Positions 1 through 10,028 are shown, numbered from the stretch's first letter. The stretch is DNA of 64,000 nucleotides from TMP-24 sp041397305 (GCA_041397305.1 JAWKWX010000003.1:186001-250000); one strand, 5' to 3'. The notes: generated from the sequence alone by a model not told the origin. A program made the numbers and translations.

Positions 1-208
1 ACTCGAACAGCATGTTCACTGTCATCAGCTTCGACATCGACGCGGGTGGCATGGGTGTATGGGCGTTCTTTTTCCAGCTTGCCGTATCGGTCGTCAGGTC
101 ATATACCCAGGCGGCGCGGGCGCGGGTCTCAGCGCCAGCGCCGGGAGCGCGCTGACGATGAGAAGGACCGCCCCGATCAGCCAGCCGCAGTAGGTGGTCC
201 CTGTGCAT
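1..208 (-). CDS. D-alanyl-D-alanine carboxypeptidase (PBP5/6 type), N-terminal part
   Basis: This is the N-terminal part of a periplasmic penicillin-binding carboxypeptidase that trims the terminal D-Ala from peptidoglycan stem peptides. Read on the minus strand, a hydrophobic signal sequence is followed by AAWVYDLTTDT and then PPASMSKLMTVNMLFE. SMSK (bases 29-40) is the SxxK acylation motif. The gene runs off the window at base 1. The ATG at 206-208 needs a one-base correction just after it, and a second correction is needed between the signal sequence and the mature part, so two indels lie in about 200 bases. The SPOR-domain gene immediately upstream is the usual neighbour of this carboxypeptidase in Rhodobacteraceae. 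Confidence 0.75.
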   Translation of the reverse strand, partial: MHRDHLLRLADRGGPSHRQRAPGAGAETRARAAWVYDLTTDTASWKKNAHTPMPPASMSKLMTVNMLFE

Positions 209-221
209 GACCCGTCCTTCC

Positions 222-1207
222 TTATTTCGACACCGCATAGGCGTCGGGATAGCCGAGCGACTTGACCTTGGCGACCATCGCATCGCGCTCGGACTGCGTG
301 GCGGGCCCGATCAGCACGCGCCACAGGGTCTTGTCCTGGCTCTTCTCCGGGCTTCACCTGCGCGGCGAGGCCCGCCTTCTGCATCTGCGCCGCGGCTTCT
401 TGGCATTCTCCTCGGTGCTGAAGATGCCGATCGAATAGGGCTTGGACAGCGCCCCGGCAGGCTGGGCCGGGATCGCAGAGGGCGCGCCGGTTGCAGGTGC
501 GGCGGCTGCCGGGGCAACTGCAGGCCTGCAGCCTTTCACCGCTTTGTCGATGGCCTCCACCGCCGTCTTCGCCACCGGGTCGAGCGGCTTCTGTTCAATA
601 GCGCCCGGCGCTGCCGCCTTGCGGTGGTTCCCGCCGTTGCGTCGGGTTTCGGCGGCGCCTTGGTGCCCGCGACCTTGGCCGCAGGCTCCGTCAGGTGCCG
701 GAGCAGGCACGGGCGGCGGGGGCGGGGCGGCGCCCTCAGCGCCTTCGCGCAACAACCTGCAGGGTCGTCGGCTGCCCCGCGAGAATGCCGGCGCCTCGGC
801 CGCGTCGGACGACAGCTGGAGGGCTCGGCCCAGGGTTCGAGACTCGCGGCGGAAGAGCGCGCCGGTCACCGACTTGCCGGTCGCGGGATTGCAGATCACC
901 ACACGCTCGGGATCCTTCACATCGACATGCGCGACCCAGATGCCGCCGAGCGAGGGACGCCCGTCCCAGAGCGCCTTGTCGGTCTTCGAAGAATCTCCGG
1001 CGCCTCGACATCGCGCTGGCCGCCTGCCGCGACCGTTCCGGCGGCGGCATTGCCCGGCACTTCGGTTGCGACCGCCCCGCCATCTTCCCCCGCCAGATCG
1101 CCGATCACCGGTCCGGCCGGCTTGCTGCCGCCCTTGAACTGGCACCCGGCCATCGCAAGCACCAATAGAACGACCGGCCCAAGCCGGCCGAATTGCGGTT
1201 CGCTCAT
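222..1207 (-). CDS. SPOR-domain lipoprotein (frameshifted)
   Basis: This is a secreted lipoprotein with a C-terminal SPOR domain, the module that binds denuded septal peptidoglycan. It starts MSEPQFGRLG and has a lipobox ending LAMAGC, so Cys22 would be lipidated. A conserved central stretch (GGIWVAHVDVKDPERVVI, then GALFRRES) is followed by a Pro/Ala-rich linker. The SPOR repeat begins PYSIGIFSTEENAKK and ends WRVLIGPATQSERDAMVAKV, with its stop at 222-224. The pieces lie in different frames, so several single-base indels are present (about 970-1010, 400 and 350). Conserved residues persist across the breaks, which favours sequence error over decay. It sits 14 bases upstream of the carboxypeptidase gene, probably in the same operon. 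Confidence 0.65.
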
Positions 1208-1561
1208 TCTGGCCCCTTCGCGCATCCTGCCCATGCGACCCTTACGGCCGGTCCGCAACCCCGGGGCTGCCTGCCTGCCCGATCAATCGCGCCTGTTCCC
1301 GCGCCTTTGCGCACAACTGTATCGCAGCGCGTAGCGCAGGAAAGCCATCGGGCTTCACCGAAGCGCGACCGGCGGCGCTTTCGCGGCGCATCGGCACGCA
1401 ATGCGCCTGCCGATCGATCCCACGCCCGGACTTGTGGTCGGCGCGCCAAGCCAACTAGGCCTGCCACCGCCCGCCCTGACCTGCACCATCTCCAGGGCAT
1501 TGCATTTCATCGACAGATGGGTAGCAAAGCGATTCAAGGCACCGGTCTTGAAAGCTGATGC
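1208..1561. other. No confident gene between the SPOR gene and tRNA-Ser
   Basis: No open frame here can be tied to a known family. Short overlapping frames exist on both strands, as expected for high-GC DNA. A minus-strand stretch just upstream of the SPOR gene (about 1242-1350) could be the tail of a broken gene, but the indel rate in this part prevents a call. The last 30 bases hold a partial copy of the tRNA-Ser anticodon region. Confidence 0.4.
1533..1553 (+). repeat. Partial copy of the tRNA-Ser D/anticodon-arm sequence
   Basis: Bases 1533-1553 match 1580-1600 inside the tRNA-Ser at 19 of 21 positions (core GGTCTTGAAA), offset by 47 bases. The flanks are not tRNA-like, so this is a fragment and not a second tRNA. 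It could be a remnant of integration at the tRNA or a local duplication. Confidence 0.45.
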
Positions 1562-1648
<87 letters not shown>

Positions 1649-1673
1649 ATAACTTCCAATGGGCCAGCGTCGT

Positions 1674-2111
1674 TCAGGTCCACCCGTAGGACCCTGCCAC
1701 AACTGCGCTACAGGCTGGCGAAGCTCCCGATCTCCTTTTGTCCGCAGGCTGCAGCTTGTAGCACATTTTTGGCCACGCGAGCCGTTTCTTGTGGGAGAAA
1801 CTTTCTTCATGCGCTCCCGCCTCCCGAAACTCATTGCGGTCATCGTCCTTGGGTTCAAGCGACCAGCGACCGCCATTCCTGTCCTGTGTCGCAAGCTCGC
1901 GCCTCGTCAGTGGCCAAAACATGGCAAGTGGGGTGACCTCATTGCCTGTCATAGATAGCGCGGGCATACAGTGCCGCCCCGGTCTCGGTACCTGGCGCTG
2001 GATGGGACAGCCGGTCTTCCACTCGACCGGCGGGGCGCGATCCATTGCGCCGGGCCCGAGGAGGAGGGGATGTCCGGCGATACGGCGCAGGGATTGCGGG
2101 TCACAGGACAT
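1674..2111 (-). CDS. Unassigned open frame downstream of ubiV
   Basis: A 145-codon minus-strand frame begins at an ATG (2109-2111) that overlaps the end of ubiV and runs to a TGA near 1674. The product (starting MSCDPQSLRR, rich in Arg, Pro and Lys) matches no family I recognise and has no clear hydrophobic core. The overlap with ubiV is what an operon member would show. However, the surrounding indel rate means the frame could be a chance assembly of a differently framed gene. Nothing else in 1649-2100 looks coding. Confidence 0.2.
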   Translation of the reverse strand: MSCDPQSLRRIAGHPLLLGPGAMDRAPPVEWKTGCPIQRQVPRPGRHCMPALSMTGNEVTPLAMFWPLTRRELATQDRNGGRWSLEPKDDDRNEFREAGAHEESFSHKKRLAWPKMCYKLQPADKRRSGASPACSAVVAGSYGWT

Positions 2112-3053
2112 AGGAGTTTCCCTTCTTGGGCAGGCGGGACCGTGCCTCGCCAGACCAATGTGCGCCGAAAGGACCGCGCAGAAATCCGTCCGACAGCCGC
2201 CCGCCGGAGCACCACCGTCAAGGCCAGCGCCCGGGCAAGATCGTCACCCTCGATCTGACCGGAAATGCGCCGTGCATAGGCGTCGCAGATGCCGGCAAAA
2301 TCGCCACTTTGCGGCGAAAGCTGGCAGGTCACCTGCATCGCACAGCACCTCAATCTGATAGGCCATGCTGGCGGTGCTTTGGCTGAGCGTTTGAACGCCA
2401 TTGACCGCCAGAAATTTCCGACCGTCCACGGTTTCAACATCACCGCCCGTCCGGGTCCAGCCCGCAGACGAACTGACAACTGTCCTTGGCATGGTCGTGC
2501 AGGCGCGCATGGTAGCAGCGCCCGGAGATCGCCAACGGCAATCGGCCATGGCCCCAAGCCTCGATCGCCACACCCAGGTTCGCGGCCCAACCGCGCCAGG
2601 ATGGCGACCAGATCGAGCGGCAATTCCGGTGGCAGGCAGATCCGTGTGGCCCCACGCGCTACAAGCCAGCGCAGCGTGCCCTCATTATAGACATTGATCA
2701 GCGGCCCGACCCAAAAGGCCATGCCCTTTGGCAAGGATTGCAAGGCGGTCCAGATCGTTCCACCTCGACCGGCAGGCCGATCTCGGTCAGCGCAGCCGTG
2801 GCCCTGCGTTCCCGTTTCCAAGGTGATCAGCGCCAGGGTGGTCAGCGCGACCGACTTGCCTGCTGCTGTCGGGCATTCCACCGCCTGGGCAATCTCATCC
2901 TGCCAAAAGGGCAGACGCTTTGAGCAAACCAGTTCCCCCAAGACCAGGCGCGATACCGGTGCGTCGGCGAGCTCTCTGGTAAAAGCTGCGCACCGTCGCG
3001 GCATCCCAGAAGAACTGGTTGGGACCAACGATTGAATCCATGATGTCGGGCAT
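2101..3053 (-). CDS. ubiV: UbiV, O2-independent ubiquinone hydroxylation protein (frameshifted)
   Basis: UbiV is a U32-peptidase-like Fe-S protein that works with UbiU and UbiT to hydroxylate the ubiquinone ring without oxygen. The reconstructed product starts MPDIMDSIVGPNQFFW and contains GELVCSKRLPFW, LPKGMAFWVGPLINVYNEGT and CLRLSPQSGDFAGICDAYA. The four cluster cysteines are visible: the one in LVCSKR near residue 43, then C-x12-C-x3-C (RCYHA...DSCQFVC), the spacing known for this family. The end reads SRLPKKGNSYVL with its stop at 2101-2103. At least five frame changes are needed. The start lies just after the end of ubiU in a ubiT-ubiU-ubiV operon. Confidence 0.85.
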
Positions 3054-3054
3054 C

Positions 3055-4019
3055 CTATCTCCAGAGTCTTGGCGTAGGCGCCGGTGGTGGCCTGGCTGGA
3101 CAGTCTGGCAGAAAGCGCCTGCTTCGGGCATCAGGCGTCCGGCGGCATGGGCCTCCAGCGCGGCACGAAAGCTGCGCACAACCTCGGCCACATAAGCGCG
3201 GCTGCGCTGGCGCCCTTCGATCTTCAGCGCGGTGACGCCGGCCCGCGCCAGGGCGAGATCAGCCGGGTTGCGTCAAGGCTGACCGGATCCTCGAACACAT
3301 GCCCGGTCTGATCCCCTGACGTGAAACAGCCCTTGCAGGGTTGGATATGGGGCCAGCTGATCCCTGGATGTGCGGTGGATGGTATAGCCGCCAAGCCGCG
3401 CCGTCCAGACCCCGGCTCCTCCATGCGGTGACATGGCTGGCGGGTGAGCAGACGCCATTCATGGTCGGCGATTTTCCGTGGCATAGGAGGAGAGCGAGCA
3501 CCGCCCCTCCCCGCCATCACGCAAAGCGCCAAAGACGAAAACCTCGGTCTCCACATCGGTCTCGCGATTGATCGCGGCAATTTCGTCCACTGTCAGGACG
3601 CGGGGCAGAACCACGCGGCGAATCCCCGAAGGTTTCGCGCAAGAAATTGATCGCGTCCGGGTTTGCGGCGGCGGCTTGCCTGGACAGATATGGCGCCGCA
3701 GGTCGGGGTGGTTCTCGGCATGAGCCAGAAGCCCGGCATCGGCCAGGATCACGCCAGCGCCCGTGGTTTCGGCATCGGCAATGGCGACCTGTGCCAGATT
3801 GCTTCGGCGCCGGCGTGGGGGAAGGTGTTGATCGCAACCAGACCTTGCTGCGCGCCCGTGGGCGAATGCGACACCAGCAGCCATTTCATCGCGGTCGAAG
3901 TGGCCCGGGAAATTGCGGGCGTTGGTTTCGTCGGCAAAGCCCGCAATAGATCGTTTGCGCTCCGGCCTCGACTGCGGCGCGCAGGGCAAGGTGCCTGCGG
4001 GGCAGACGAGTTCCATCAT
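3055..4019 (-). CDS. ubiU: UbiU, O2-independent ubiquinone hydroxylation protein (frameshifted)
   Basis: UbiU is the partner of UbiV in the anaerobic ring-hydroxylation complex. The minus-strand product starts MELVCPAGTLPALRAAVEAG and continues AQTIYCG, FADETNARNFPG, VAINTFPHAGAEAIWH, VILADAGLLAHA, VLPRVLTVDEIAAI, EGRCSLSSYAT, NGVCSPASHVT and PCKGCF-like segments. The Cys pair C-x6-C (LCVMAEGRC) and the later Cys residues correspond to the Fe-S ligands of the family. The start is an ATG overlapping the ubiT stop (ATGA, 4016-4019). The true frame is interrupted many times. The C terminus runs to about 3055, directly before the ubiV start. Confidence 0.85.
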
Positions 4020-4549
4020 TGCGGCGCTCCGGGCATGTCCATGCGGTGAAGCGCAAGGCCGCTGAGACGCTCTGCCGAAGGCAACACCCATGAGCAGCCC
4101 CGGCGGTTTGACAAGGATGCCCAGTTCCACCGCAAGATCGAGTTCGGCATCGTCGATGGCATTTCGCAATGCCAGTCCCGCCGCCGTATCGCCCCCGATC
4201 CCGCAGATCGCGCGAAAAAAACAGCGCGTCGGCATCAAGGCTGCCGTGCATCATGCCCAGAAACGCCGCCGTCAGGCCGGCGATGCTGCATCATGGACTG
4301 GAACGTCGCGGCGCGCATGGGCGGTGCGGCGCCGATGTGCCGGGTTCCAGCAGAAGCAGAAACGGCATGTCCGTAAGATCAACAGAAAACGGCAATTCCC
4401 GTGCACACCAAGGCGGCGCTGCAATCCGGGATGACGATACGTCAATTGCCGCGCCAGTTTGGTCAGCACAAGGCTGATCGGTGCAAGCGGCAACGGTCTT
4501 GGGTCAGCGCCAACGCGCGCGGCAGGCAGAACAATGCAGGAGTTGTCAT
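4016..4549 (-). CDS. ubiT: UbiT, SCP2-domain accessory factor of anaerobic ubiquinone synthesis (frameshifted)
   Basis: UbiT is a small lipid-binding SCP2-domain protein that carries ubiquinone intermediates for UbiU/UbiV. The product begins MTTPALF (ATG at 4547-4549). It then needs a frame change to read LPLAPISLVLTKLARQLTYRHPGLQRRLG, and further changes to read LFFSRDLR, GDTAAGLALRNAIDDAELDL and finally SAERLSGLALHRMDMPGAPQ, with a TGA at 4016-4018 that overlaps the ubiU start. The DTAAGLALRNAIDDAELDL segment is typical of the family. The gene is divergent from ubiD across a short region holding an FNR-like site. Confidence 0.75.
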
Positions 4550-4604
4550 CTTGTCCTCGGCCAAGGCAGTGACGCCATCCTAGAAGAAGGCCGCCCCCAC
4601 AGAC

Positions 4605-4617
4605 CTGACTAAATCAA
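4605..4617. promoter_or_regulatory. FNR-like half-palindrome between ubiT and ubiD
   Basis: On the minus strand the site reads TTGATTTAGTCAG: an FNR half-site TTGAT, three bases, then GTCAG. The consensus is TTGAT-N4-ATCAA, so the spacer is one base short and the second half is degenerate. Given the local one-base deletions, a perfect-length site may have been shortened by error. The centre lies about 62 bases from the ubiT start and about 61 from the ubiD ATG. That fits class II activation in both directions with roughly 20-base leaders. Confidence 0.4.
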
Positions 4618-4671
4618 TTCCCGTCCAATTCAGGGCTGCTATCGGTCACCAAATTGCAGGTGCCGAGCTTG

Positions 4672-6168
4672 ATGGAGGCCACAATCCGTTCATTGCCCGT
4701 CTTTGCCGATTTGCGCGCCTTTCTTGGCTGGGCCGAAGCGCAGGGCGATCTTGTGCGAATTCCCGACCCGGTCAGGTTGCGGCACGCAATGACGGCGGTC
4801 CAGGTGGCGGCGTTGCGCCGAGCGGGGCGGTGTTGCGGTTGATGCCGCCCTGCATCAAGACGGCACGCGGGCCAGGATGCCAGTAATTGGCGAACCTGTT
4901 TGGAACCCGGGCAGGGTTGCCGCCGGATTGGGACTGACCCGTGACCAGATCAGGGGATTTTGGCGACTTTCTGGCTTCGCTGCGCAGCCCGGCGCCGGTC
5001 GAGGAATGCGGGACGCCTGGTCAAGATGGCCAATGCTGCGGGCGGCTCTCATGACCCGCCCCGAGCAGAGTGCGGCGCGCGGCGGTACAGCAGGTCACCG
5101 CCGCGCGATCTGTCGGGGCTGCCGGTTCAGACGCCGTGGCCAGATGATGCGGGACCGCTGATCACCTGGCCCGTGGTCGTGACCCGCCCCTATGGCAGCG
5201 ATGCAGCGCAGGTGGCGCGCTATAACATGGGCGTCTACCGGGCGCAGGTACTCGGGCCCGATCGGCTGATCCTGCGCTGGCTTGCGCATCGCGGCGGCGC
5301 CGCCCATGCGCGGTCCTGGGCACAGGCGCGCGAGCCCATGCCCGTCGCGATTGCCCTGGGCTGGCGACCCTGCTGTCGGCGGCCCTTCCATGCCGGAAAC
5401 GGTGTCAGAGATTGCTTTCTCCGGCGTATTGCGCGGCGCGCGGGCGGAACTGGTGTCGGCCCGCACCGTGCCATTGCTGGTGCCGGCCAAATACCGAGAT
5501 CATGCTCGAGGGTTGGGTTCATCCGGATGAGACGGCTCCGGAAGGACCGTTCGGTGACCATACCGGCTACTATAATTCGGTCGAGACTTTTCCGGTGATG
5601 GATTTCGGCAATCACCCATCGTCGGGATCCCCTCTATTTGTCCAATTATCACCGGCCGACCACCGGATGAGCCTTCGGTGATCGGCGAGGTGTTCAATGA
5701 TCTGGCCCTGCTGGTGATCCGGGCGCAAATCCCCGAGGTGCGCGATCTGTGGTTATGCCGCTCGCCGCCTGTTCCTACCGGATTGCGGTGGTCCGCATCG
5801 ACAAGGCCATCCGGGGCAGGCGCTGGCGCGTGATGATGGCGCTGTGGGGGATGCTGGCACAGTTCAGCTATACAAAGATGGTGATCGTGGTCGATGCGGA
5901 TATCGACGCCCGCAACTGGGACGATATCGCTTGGGCGCTTGCCACAAGGATGGACCCGGCCCGCGATGTCATGATGCTGGACAGCACACCGATGGATTAT
6001 CTGGATTTCTCCAGCCCGCAGAGGCCTGGCGGCGGCAAGATCGGTATCGATGCGACAACCAAGATCGGCACGGAAACCGCGGGATTGGGGGGCATGATGG
6101 CGTTGAACCCCGGGGACGAGGCTCTTGCCGCCGATCTTCTGGCGCGTCACGTGCCGGGTGCACGATGA
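4672..6168 (+). CDS. ubiD: UbiD-family 4-hydroxy-3-polyprenylbenzoate decarboxylase (frameshifted)
   Basis: UbiD is a prenylated-FMN-dependent decarboxylase of the ubiquinone pathway. The ATG at 4672 gives MEATIRSLPVFADLRAFLGW. Later pieces include GTRARVAAGLGLTRDQI, YNMGVYRAQVLGPDRL, MLEGWVHPDETAPEGPFGDH, TGYYNSVETFPVM and FSYTKMVIVVDADIDARNWD. The end is DATTKIGTETAG...LLARHVPGAR. The EGPFGDHTGY segment belongs to the catalytic/prFMN site region of UbiD enzymes. The frame changes at least eight times. Its TGA overlaps the ubiX ATG (ATGA at 6165-6168), so the decarboxylase and the maker of its cofactor are translationally coupled. Confidence 0.85.
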
Positions 6169-6743
6169 CGGCGCGCGTGATCCTTGGCGTGTCGGGCGCG
6201 TTTGGTGCGATTCTGGCGCTGGAATGCGCCCGGGTGCTGGTCCGGCATCGGCGTCGAGATTGATCTGACTTTGTCAACCCATGGCAGAGCGCACTCTGGA
6301 GCATGAGATCGGCTCGGGCGCACAGGCAGACCTTGCCGCGCTTGCCACACGGCTGCATCCGGTCCGTGACCCTCGGGGTAACATCGCGTCCGGTCGTATC
6401 CGGTGGCGGAATGATCGTGGCCCTCTGTTCGATGCGCAGCCTCGCCATCGCGCACGGGCTGGATGACAACCTGCTGACCCGAAGCGCCGCAGTGCAGCTC
6501 ACGAGGCTGCTGCAGCCTGATCCTGCTCGCGCGGGCGAGTGGCCCCGCTGACGCTCGCCCATCTTCGCAACATGACGGTGACGGAGATGGGAGCCACGAT
6601 CCTGCCCCCGGTGCCTGCGTTTTACCTTTCTTCGCCCACGGACGACCTGAAATCGCGCACAATTGCCGCCCGCGCGGTGGACTTGTTGCGCCTTGCCCCG
6701 CCGCAAGGGGGTAGCCGCCTGGGGCGCTTTGACCGGAGACTGA
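6165..6743 (+). CDS. ubiX: UbiX-family flavin prenyltransferase (frameshifted)
   Basis: UbiX makes prenylated FMN for UbiD from FMN and dimethylallyl phosphate. The start MTARVILGVSGAFGAILALE has the Rossmann-like flavin-binding loop GVSGAFGA of this family. VEIDLTLSTHG, PVVSGGGMIV, AIAHGLDDNLLTR, LTLAHLRNMTVTEMGA and PPVPAFYLSSPTDDL follow in mixed frames. The TGA at 6741-6743 sits immediately before the ric ATG. An alternative frame would end at 6748. The conserved segments are complete although the frame is broken about four times. Confidence 0.8.
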
Positions 6744-6744
6744 G

Positions 6745-7411
6745 ATGACCAAACTAACCCCCGACATGACCGTCAGCGCCGCTGCCGCCGACCTGCCCGG
6801 CGCTGCGGAACTGTTCCGCTCCAAGCGGCATCAACTTCTGCTGCGGCGGCAACGTCGCTCCGTCCGACGCGGCGCTCAAGGCCGGGATGCGGCCGGAACA
6901 ATTGATCGCCGAGCTGCAGTCCCTCGCCGATGCGGTGGGCCGCGAAGCGCCCGAGGATACCCTGGCGCTGATCGACCATATCCTCGGCCGCTATCACGAA
7001 ACCCACCGCGCCGAACTGCAATGGCTGATCCCGCTGGCGCAGAAAAGTCGAACGTGCACGGCGATCACGAGGCCGCACCACTTGGCCTGACCGAGGCGCT
7101 CATCGCCCTTCAGTCAACCTGGAAACCCATATGGCCAAGGAAGAGGCGGTGTTGTTTCCGCTGATGCGGCAAGGCGGCAATCCGATGATCGTGCATCCGA
7201 TCGCGCAGATGCGCTTGAGCATGACGACACTGCCTGTCTGTTGACCGACTGGAGCATGTGACCCATGGGCTGGCACCGCCCAGGAAGGGGCCCTGTGGGT
7301 CGTGGACCGCGCTTTACACCGGGTTGCGCAAGTTCACCGAAGATCTGGTGGCGCATATGCATCTGGAAAACACGGTGCTTTTCGCCCGTTTCGAACTCCG
7401 CGCACGCCTGA
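6745..7411 (+). CDS. Ric/YtfE/ScdA di-iron protein for Fe-S cluster repair (frameshifted)
   Basis: This protein repairs Fe-S clusters damaged by NO or oxidants. The DUF542-type N terminus begins MTKLTPDMTVSAAAADLPGA, then reads HGINFCCGGN after one frame change. The CCGG motif is the family hallmark. The haemerythrin-like part carries the metal-binding His and Glu residues in HILGRYHETHRAEL, ETHMAKEEAVLFPLM, RAEHDD and AHMHLENTVLF. The start follows the ubiX stop by one base, so the gene belongs to the ubiD-ubiX transcript. The 3' end is approximate because of an indel near 7395. NO-stress repair suits the nearby nnrS. Confidence 0.8.
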
Positions 7412-7569
7412 CGGCGGCGCACGAGCCCGTCCATCCGGGCGGGCCGGGAACTTCAGGCGTGGACGCGAATCGAACACGCCTGACATCGGCGCTCCCAAAC
7501 GCGGCTGTCGCCGTGGTTTCGTGTGGGTGTCAGGCAATTGACACTGTCGATCGGGCACGGAGGTATGCG

Positions 7570-8636
7570 ATGACCACGCAATCGGCCACCAAGCCATCCC
7601 CACAATCGCGCCTCGGCGCTGTTCCTGCGACCTGACGTTGCCGCGCTGTCACCGGCCTATTTTCCTGGGACAGTCGCGTCACCGATCGTCTCGCTCGCGG
7701 CGAACCAGACCGGGCATTCTGTCGTGGCCCGGACCCTGTTCGTGATCGCGGGGCTTGCCTACCTGATCCTGTGGTGGCTGACGATACCGCGTTTGCGCCG
7801 CCATCCGCGCCTGATGCTGGCAGATGTGTCCGACCACCCGGGCTTTTTCACCCTGATCGCCGCGTCAAGCATCCTGGGCAGTGAATGCGTGATCCTGCTG
7901 CAGATGACGACCGCGGTTTTGTTCTGGTACACGGCCTTGGGCCTGTGGCTGGGCCTGACCTACGCCATCTTCACGCTTCTTTCACGGTCAAGGCCGTGAA
8001 AAACTCCACGCTGGACAAGGGGATCAACGGCGTGCGGCTGCTCGCTGTTGTGGCCACCCAGTCGATTGCGGTTCTTGCGGCCCTGCTTGCGGCGCGGATC
8101 GAGCAGCCGTACCGCCTAGATCTGAACTTCCTCGCTTTGTCGATGTGGCTCTGGGGCGGCATGCTTTACATCTGGATGATGTCGCTGATCTTCTACCGCT
8201 ACACGTTCTTCTCGTTTTCGCCCGGGGACCTGTCCCCACCGTACTGGATCAACATGGGCGCGATGGCAATTTCTACTCTTGTGACGGGTTCAATCCTGAT
8301 CGGCAATGCGCAAGAGGCTTGGTTTCTGCATTCGATCCTGCCCTTCATCAAGGGGTTCACCATATTCTACTGGGCGACAGGAACCTGGTGGATCCTGATG
8401 CTGGTGATCTGGGACTATGGCGGCATGTCTACGAGCGTTTTCCATTGCGCCATGACCCGCTTTATTGGGGGGCGGTCTTTCCATTGGGCATGTATGCCGT
8501 CGCCACCCGCCGGATGGACGAGGCCATGGGCTTTCATTTTCTGGGTAGCGTGTCGACTGCATTCTCGATCGCGCTCGGGGCCTGGAGTTTGGCATCTGGG
8601 CCTATCTGTCGGGTCTGCTCCTGGCGATTGTCCTGA
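7570..8636 (+). CDS. TDT (TehA/SLAC1)-type membrane transport protein (frameshifted)
   Basis: This is an integral membrane protein of the tellurite-resistance/dicarboxylate (TDT) group. The start is MTTQSATKPSPQSRLALFLRPD. Hydrophobic segments follow, including GLAYLILWWLTIPRL, HPGFFTLIAASSILGSE, VLLQMTTAVLFWYTALGLWLG, WLWGGMLYIWMMSLIFYRYTF, LPFIKGFTIFYWATGTWW and YWGAVFPLGMYAVATRRM. The PLGMYAVAT and SLIFYRY patterns are typical of this family. The substrate cannot be told from sequence. It lies between ric and nnrS, which suggests a role under NO or anaerobic conditions. At least six indels break the frame and the stop is approximate. Confidence 0.65.
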
Positions 8637-8668
8637 GATGGCCGTGCGCCAGTTGCCAGCGATTCACC

Positions 8669-9779
8669 ATGACCCACCTGCTCTGGCAGGCCGCGCACCG
8701 TCCGCTGTTCCTTTGTGCCGCCCTCAGTGCACTGTTTGCGCCGGTGGTCTGGCTTTTTCCCGGGCGGTTTGGTCGCTCCCGATCCGGTGCTCTGGCATCT
8801 GGGCTGAGCCTGATGCTTGGCATGGGTGGCGGCGGTTGGCGGATATCTGTTGACCGCTCTGCCAAGCTGGACTGGCGCAGCTCCGGTTTCGCCGCAAACT
8901 GTGCGGGCGCTGTCCTTTGGGTCTTGGCACGGCTGGCGTTTCTTTGGGCCGAAATCCTGCCGTTTGGCCTGCTTCTTCCCTCAAGCCCTAGGCACTTCGA
9001 TGCTGGCCCTGGTCGCGGCGCGTCAGTTGATCGCGGTAAGGCCTGTCTGCTCTGGTCTGTTGCCGCGATTTCCGGGATGATGCTGGGAATGCGGTCGTTC
9101 TGGCCGATGCGCGCGGGCTCCTGGATACAGCGGCCGCCCCTTTGGGGATGGCGCTGCTGCGACATTGATCAGCATCATCGGCGGTCGCGCCGTTCCCGCC
9201 TTCACCCGAAGCTGGCTGCAACAGTCGGCGGCCCCACGGACACGTGCGTGACAGCGGGGCACTGTCTGGGCTGGCGATAGCCGCAACGGCGCTTGGCGGC
9301 GGCCGATGTGGGCGGACAACCGTCGGCAGCAGCTTGCCTGACCACGGCTGCCATCCAGGCCGCCCGGATGACTGGCTGCGCCTGCTGCCGCACGCGGCCC
9401 TATCCGGCACTGTTCATGCTGCATCTGGCCTGGGTCTGGGTGCCCGTCGGGCTGATCCTGCCGGGCGTCGCCATGCTGCGCCCGGACGTGATGCCACAAC
9501 CGGGCGGCTCGCACGCGCTGACGATGGGCGATGGGATCGATGATCCTGGCGATTTCCGGGCGGCAAGATGGGGCGGCATGACCGCAGACTGATTGCAGGC
9601 CGCGGCCTTAAGGTGGCGTTTGCCATGGTATGGCTGGCATCTCTGCTGCGGGTGGTTTCGCCATTCGTCCCAGAAGGGGCGCTTGAACCAGTCACCGTTT
9701 CCGCGGCGATGTGGATGCTGGGTTGGGCCGTTTTCCTTTGGGTCATCGCCCGGCGCTGCCAAGTCCGGCGCCCTGCTGA
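8669..9779 (+). CDS. nnrS: NnrS-family membrane haem-copper protein (frameshifted)
   Basis: NnrS is a polytopic membrane protein found with denitrification genes that protects cells from NO-derived stress. The product starts MTHLLWQAAHRPLFLCAALS. It continues VGGYLLTALPSWTGAAPVS, ARLAFLWAEILPFGLLL, GRAVPAFTRSWLQQ, MLHLAWVWVPVGLIL, GSHALTMG, RLIAGRGLKVAFAMVWLASLLRV and AAMWMLGWAVFLWV, all recognisable NnrS segments with their conserved His residues. The C terminus is uncertain; a TGA at 9777-9779 fits one frame. Frame changes number at least seven. Confidence 0.8.
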
Positions 9780-9969
9780 AACCTCTCAGCGCCCGGGTAT
9801 CCGGGCGGGACGTTTCCGCCACGATACCAACAAGCCCCGTCCTGGAGCGCCGTCCATCGCATCGGGCGATCAGGCCTGCAAGATCGACACGCGTGGCATC
9901 GGTCGGGAAATTTGCCATATCGGCAGCGAACGCAAGCCCACATCCCAGATTGGGTTAAAGGCGGGCTCC
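9780..9969. other. nnrS-copA gap with a possible small minus-strand frame
   Basis: On the minus strand a frame starting MANFPTDATRVDLAGLIARC at 9918, with one indel, would read about 55 codons ending near 9744. It overlaps the nnrS 3' end and matches no family I know. Nothing else is visible here until the copA promoter. Confidence 0.2.
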
Positions 9970-10000
9970 TTGACCTTCCCGTTACTGGAACCCCCATATG
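9970..10000 (+). promoter_or_regulatory. MerR/CueR-type promoter of copA
   Basis: A -35 element TTGACC (9970-9975) and a -10 element CATATG (9995-10000) are separated by 19 bases, the overlong spacing that MerR-family activators correct. The spacer carries the dyad CCTTCCC...TGGAA, close to the CueR operator (ACCTTCC-N7-GGAAGGT). It lies about 30 bases upstream of copA, and a CueR-type regulator gene follows copA. Confidence 0.75.
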
Positions 10001-10028
10001 GCAGATCGGACAATCCCAGGAGGCCGAT

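Noticed and set aside
7538..7550. TTGACACTGTCGA before the TDT gene as an NNR box
   Set aside because: The spacer is N3, the second half is imperfect, and it is only about 26 bases from the start codon. It could equally be a plain -35 element, so it is not listed as a site.
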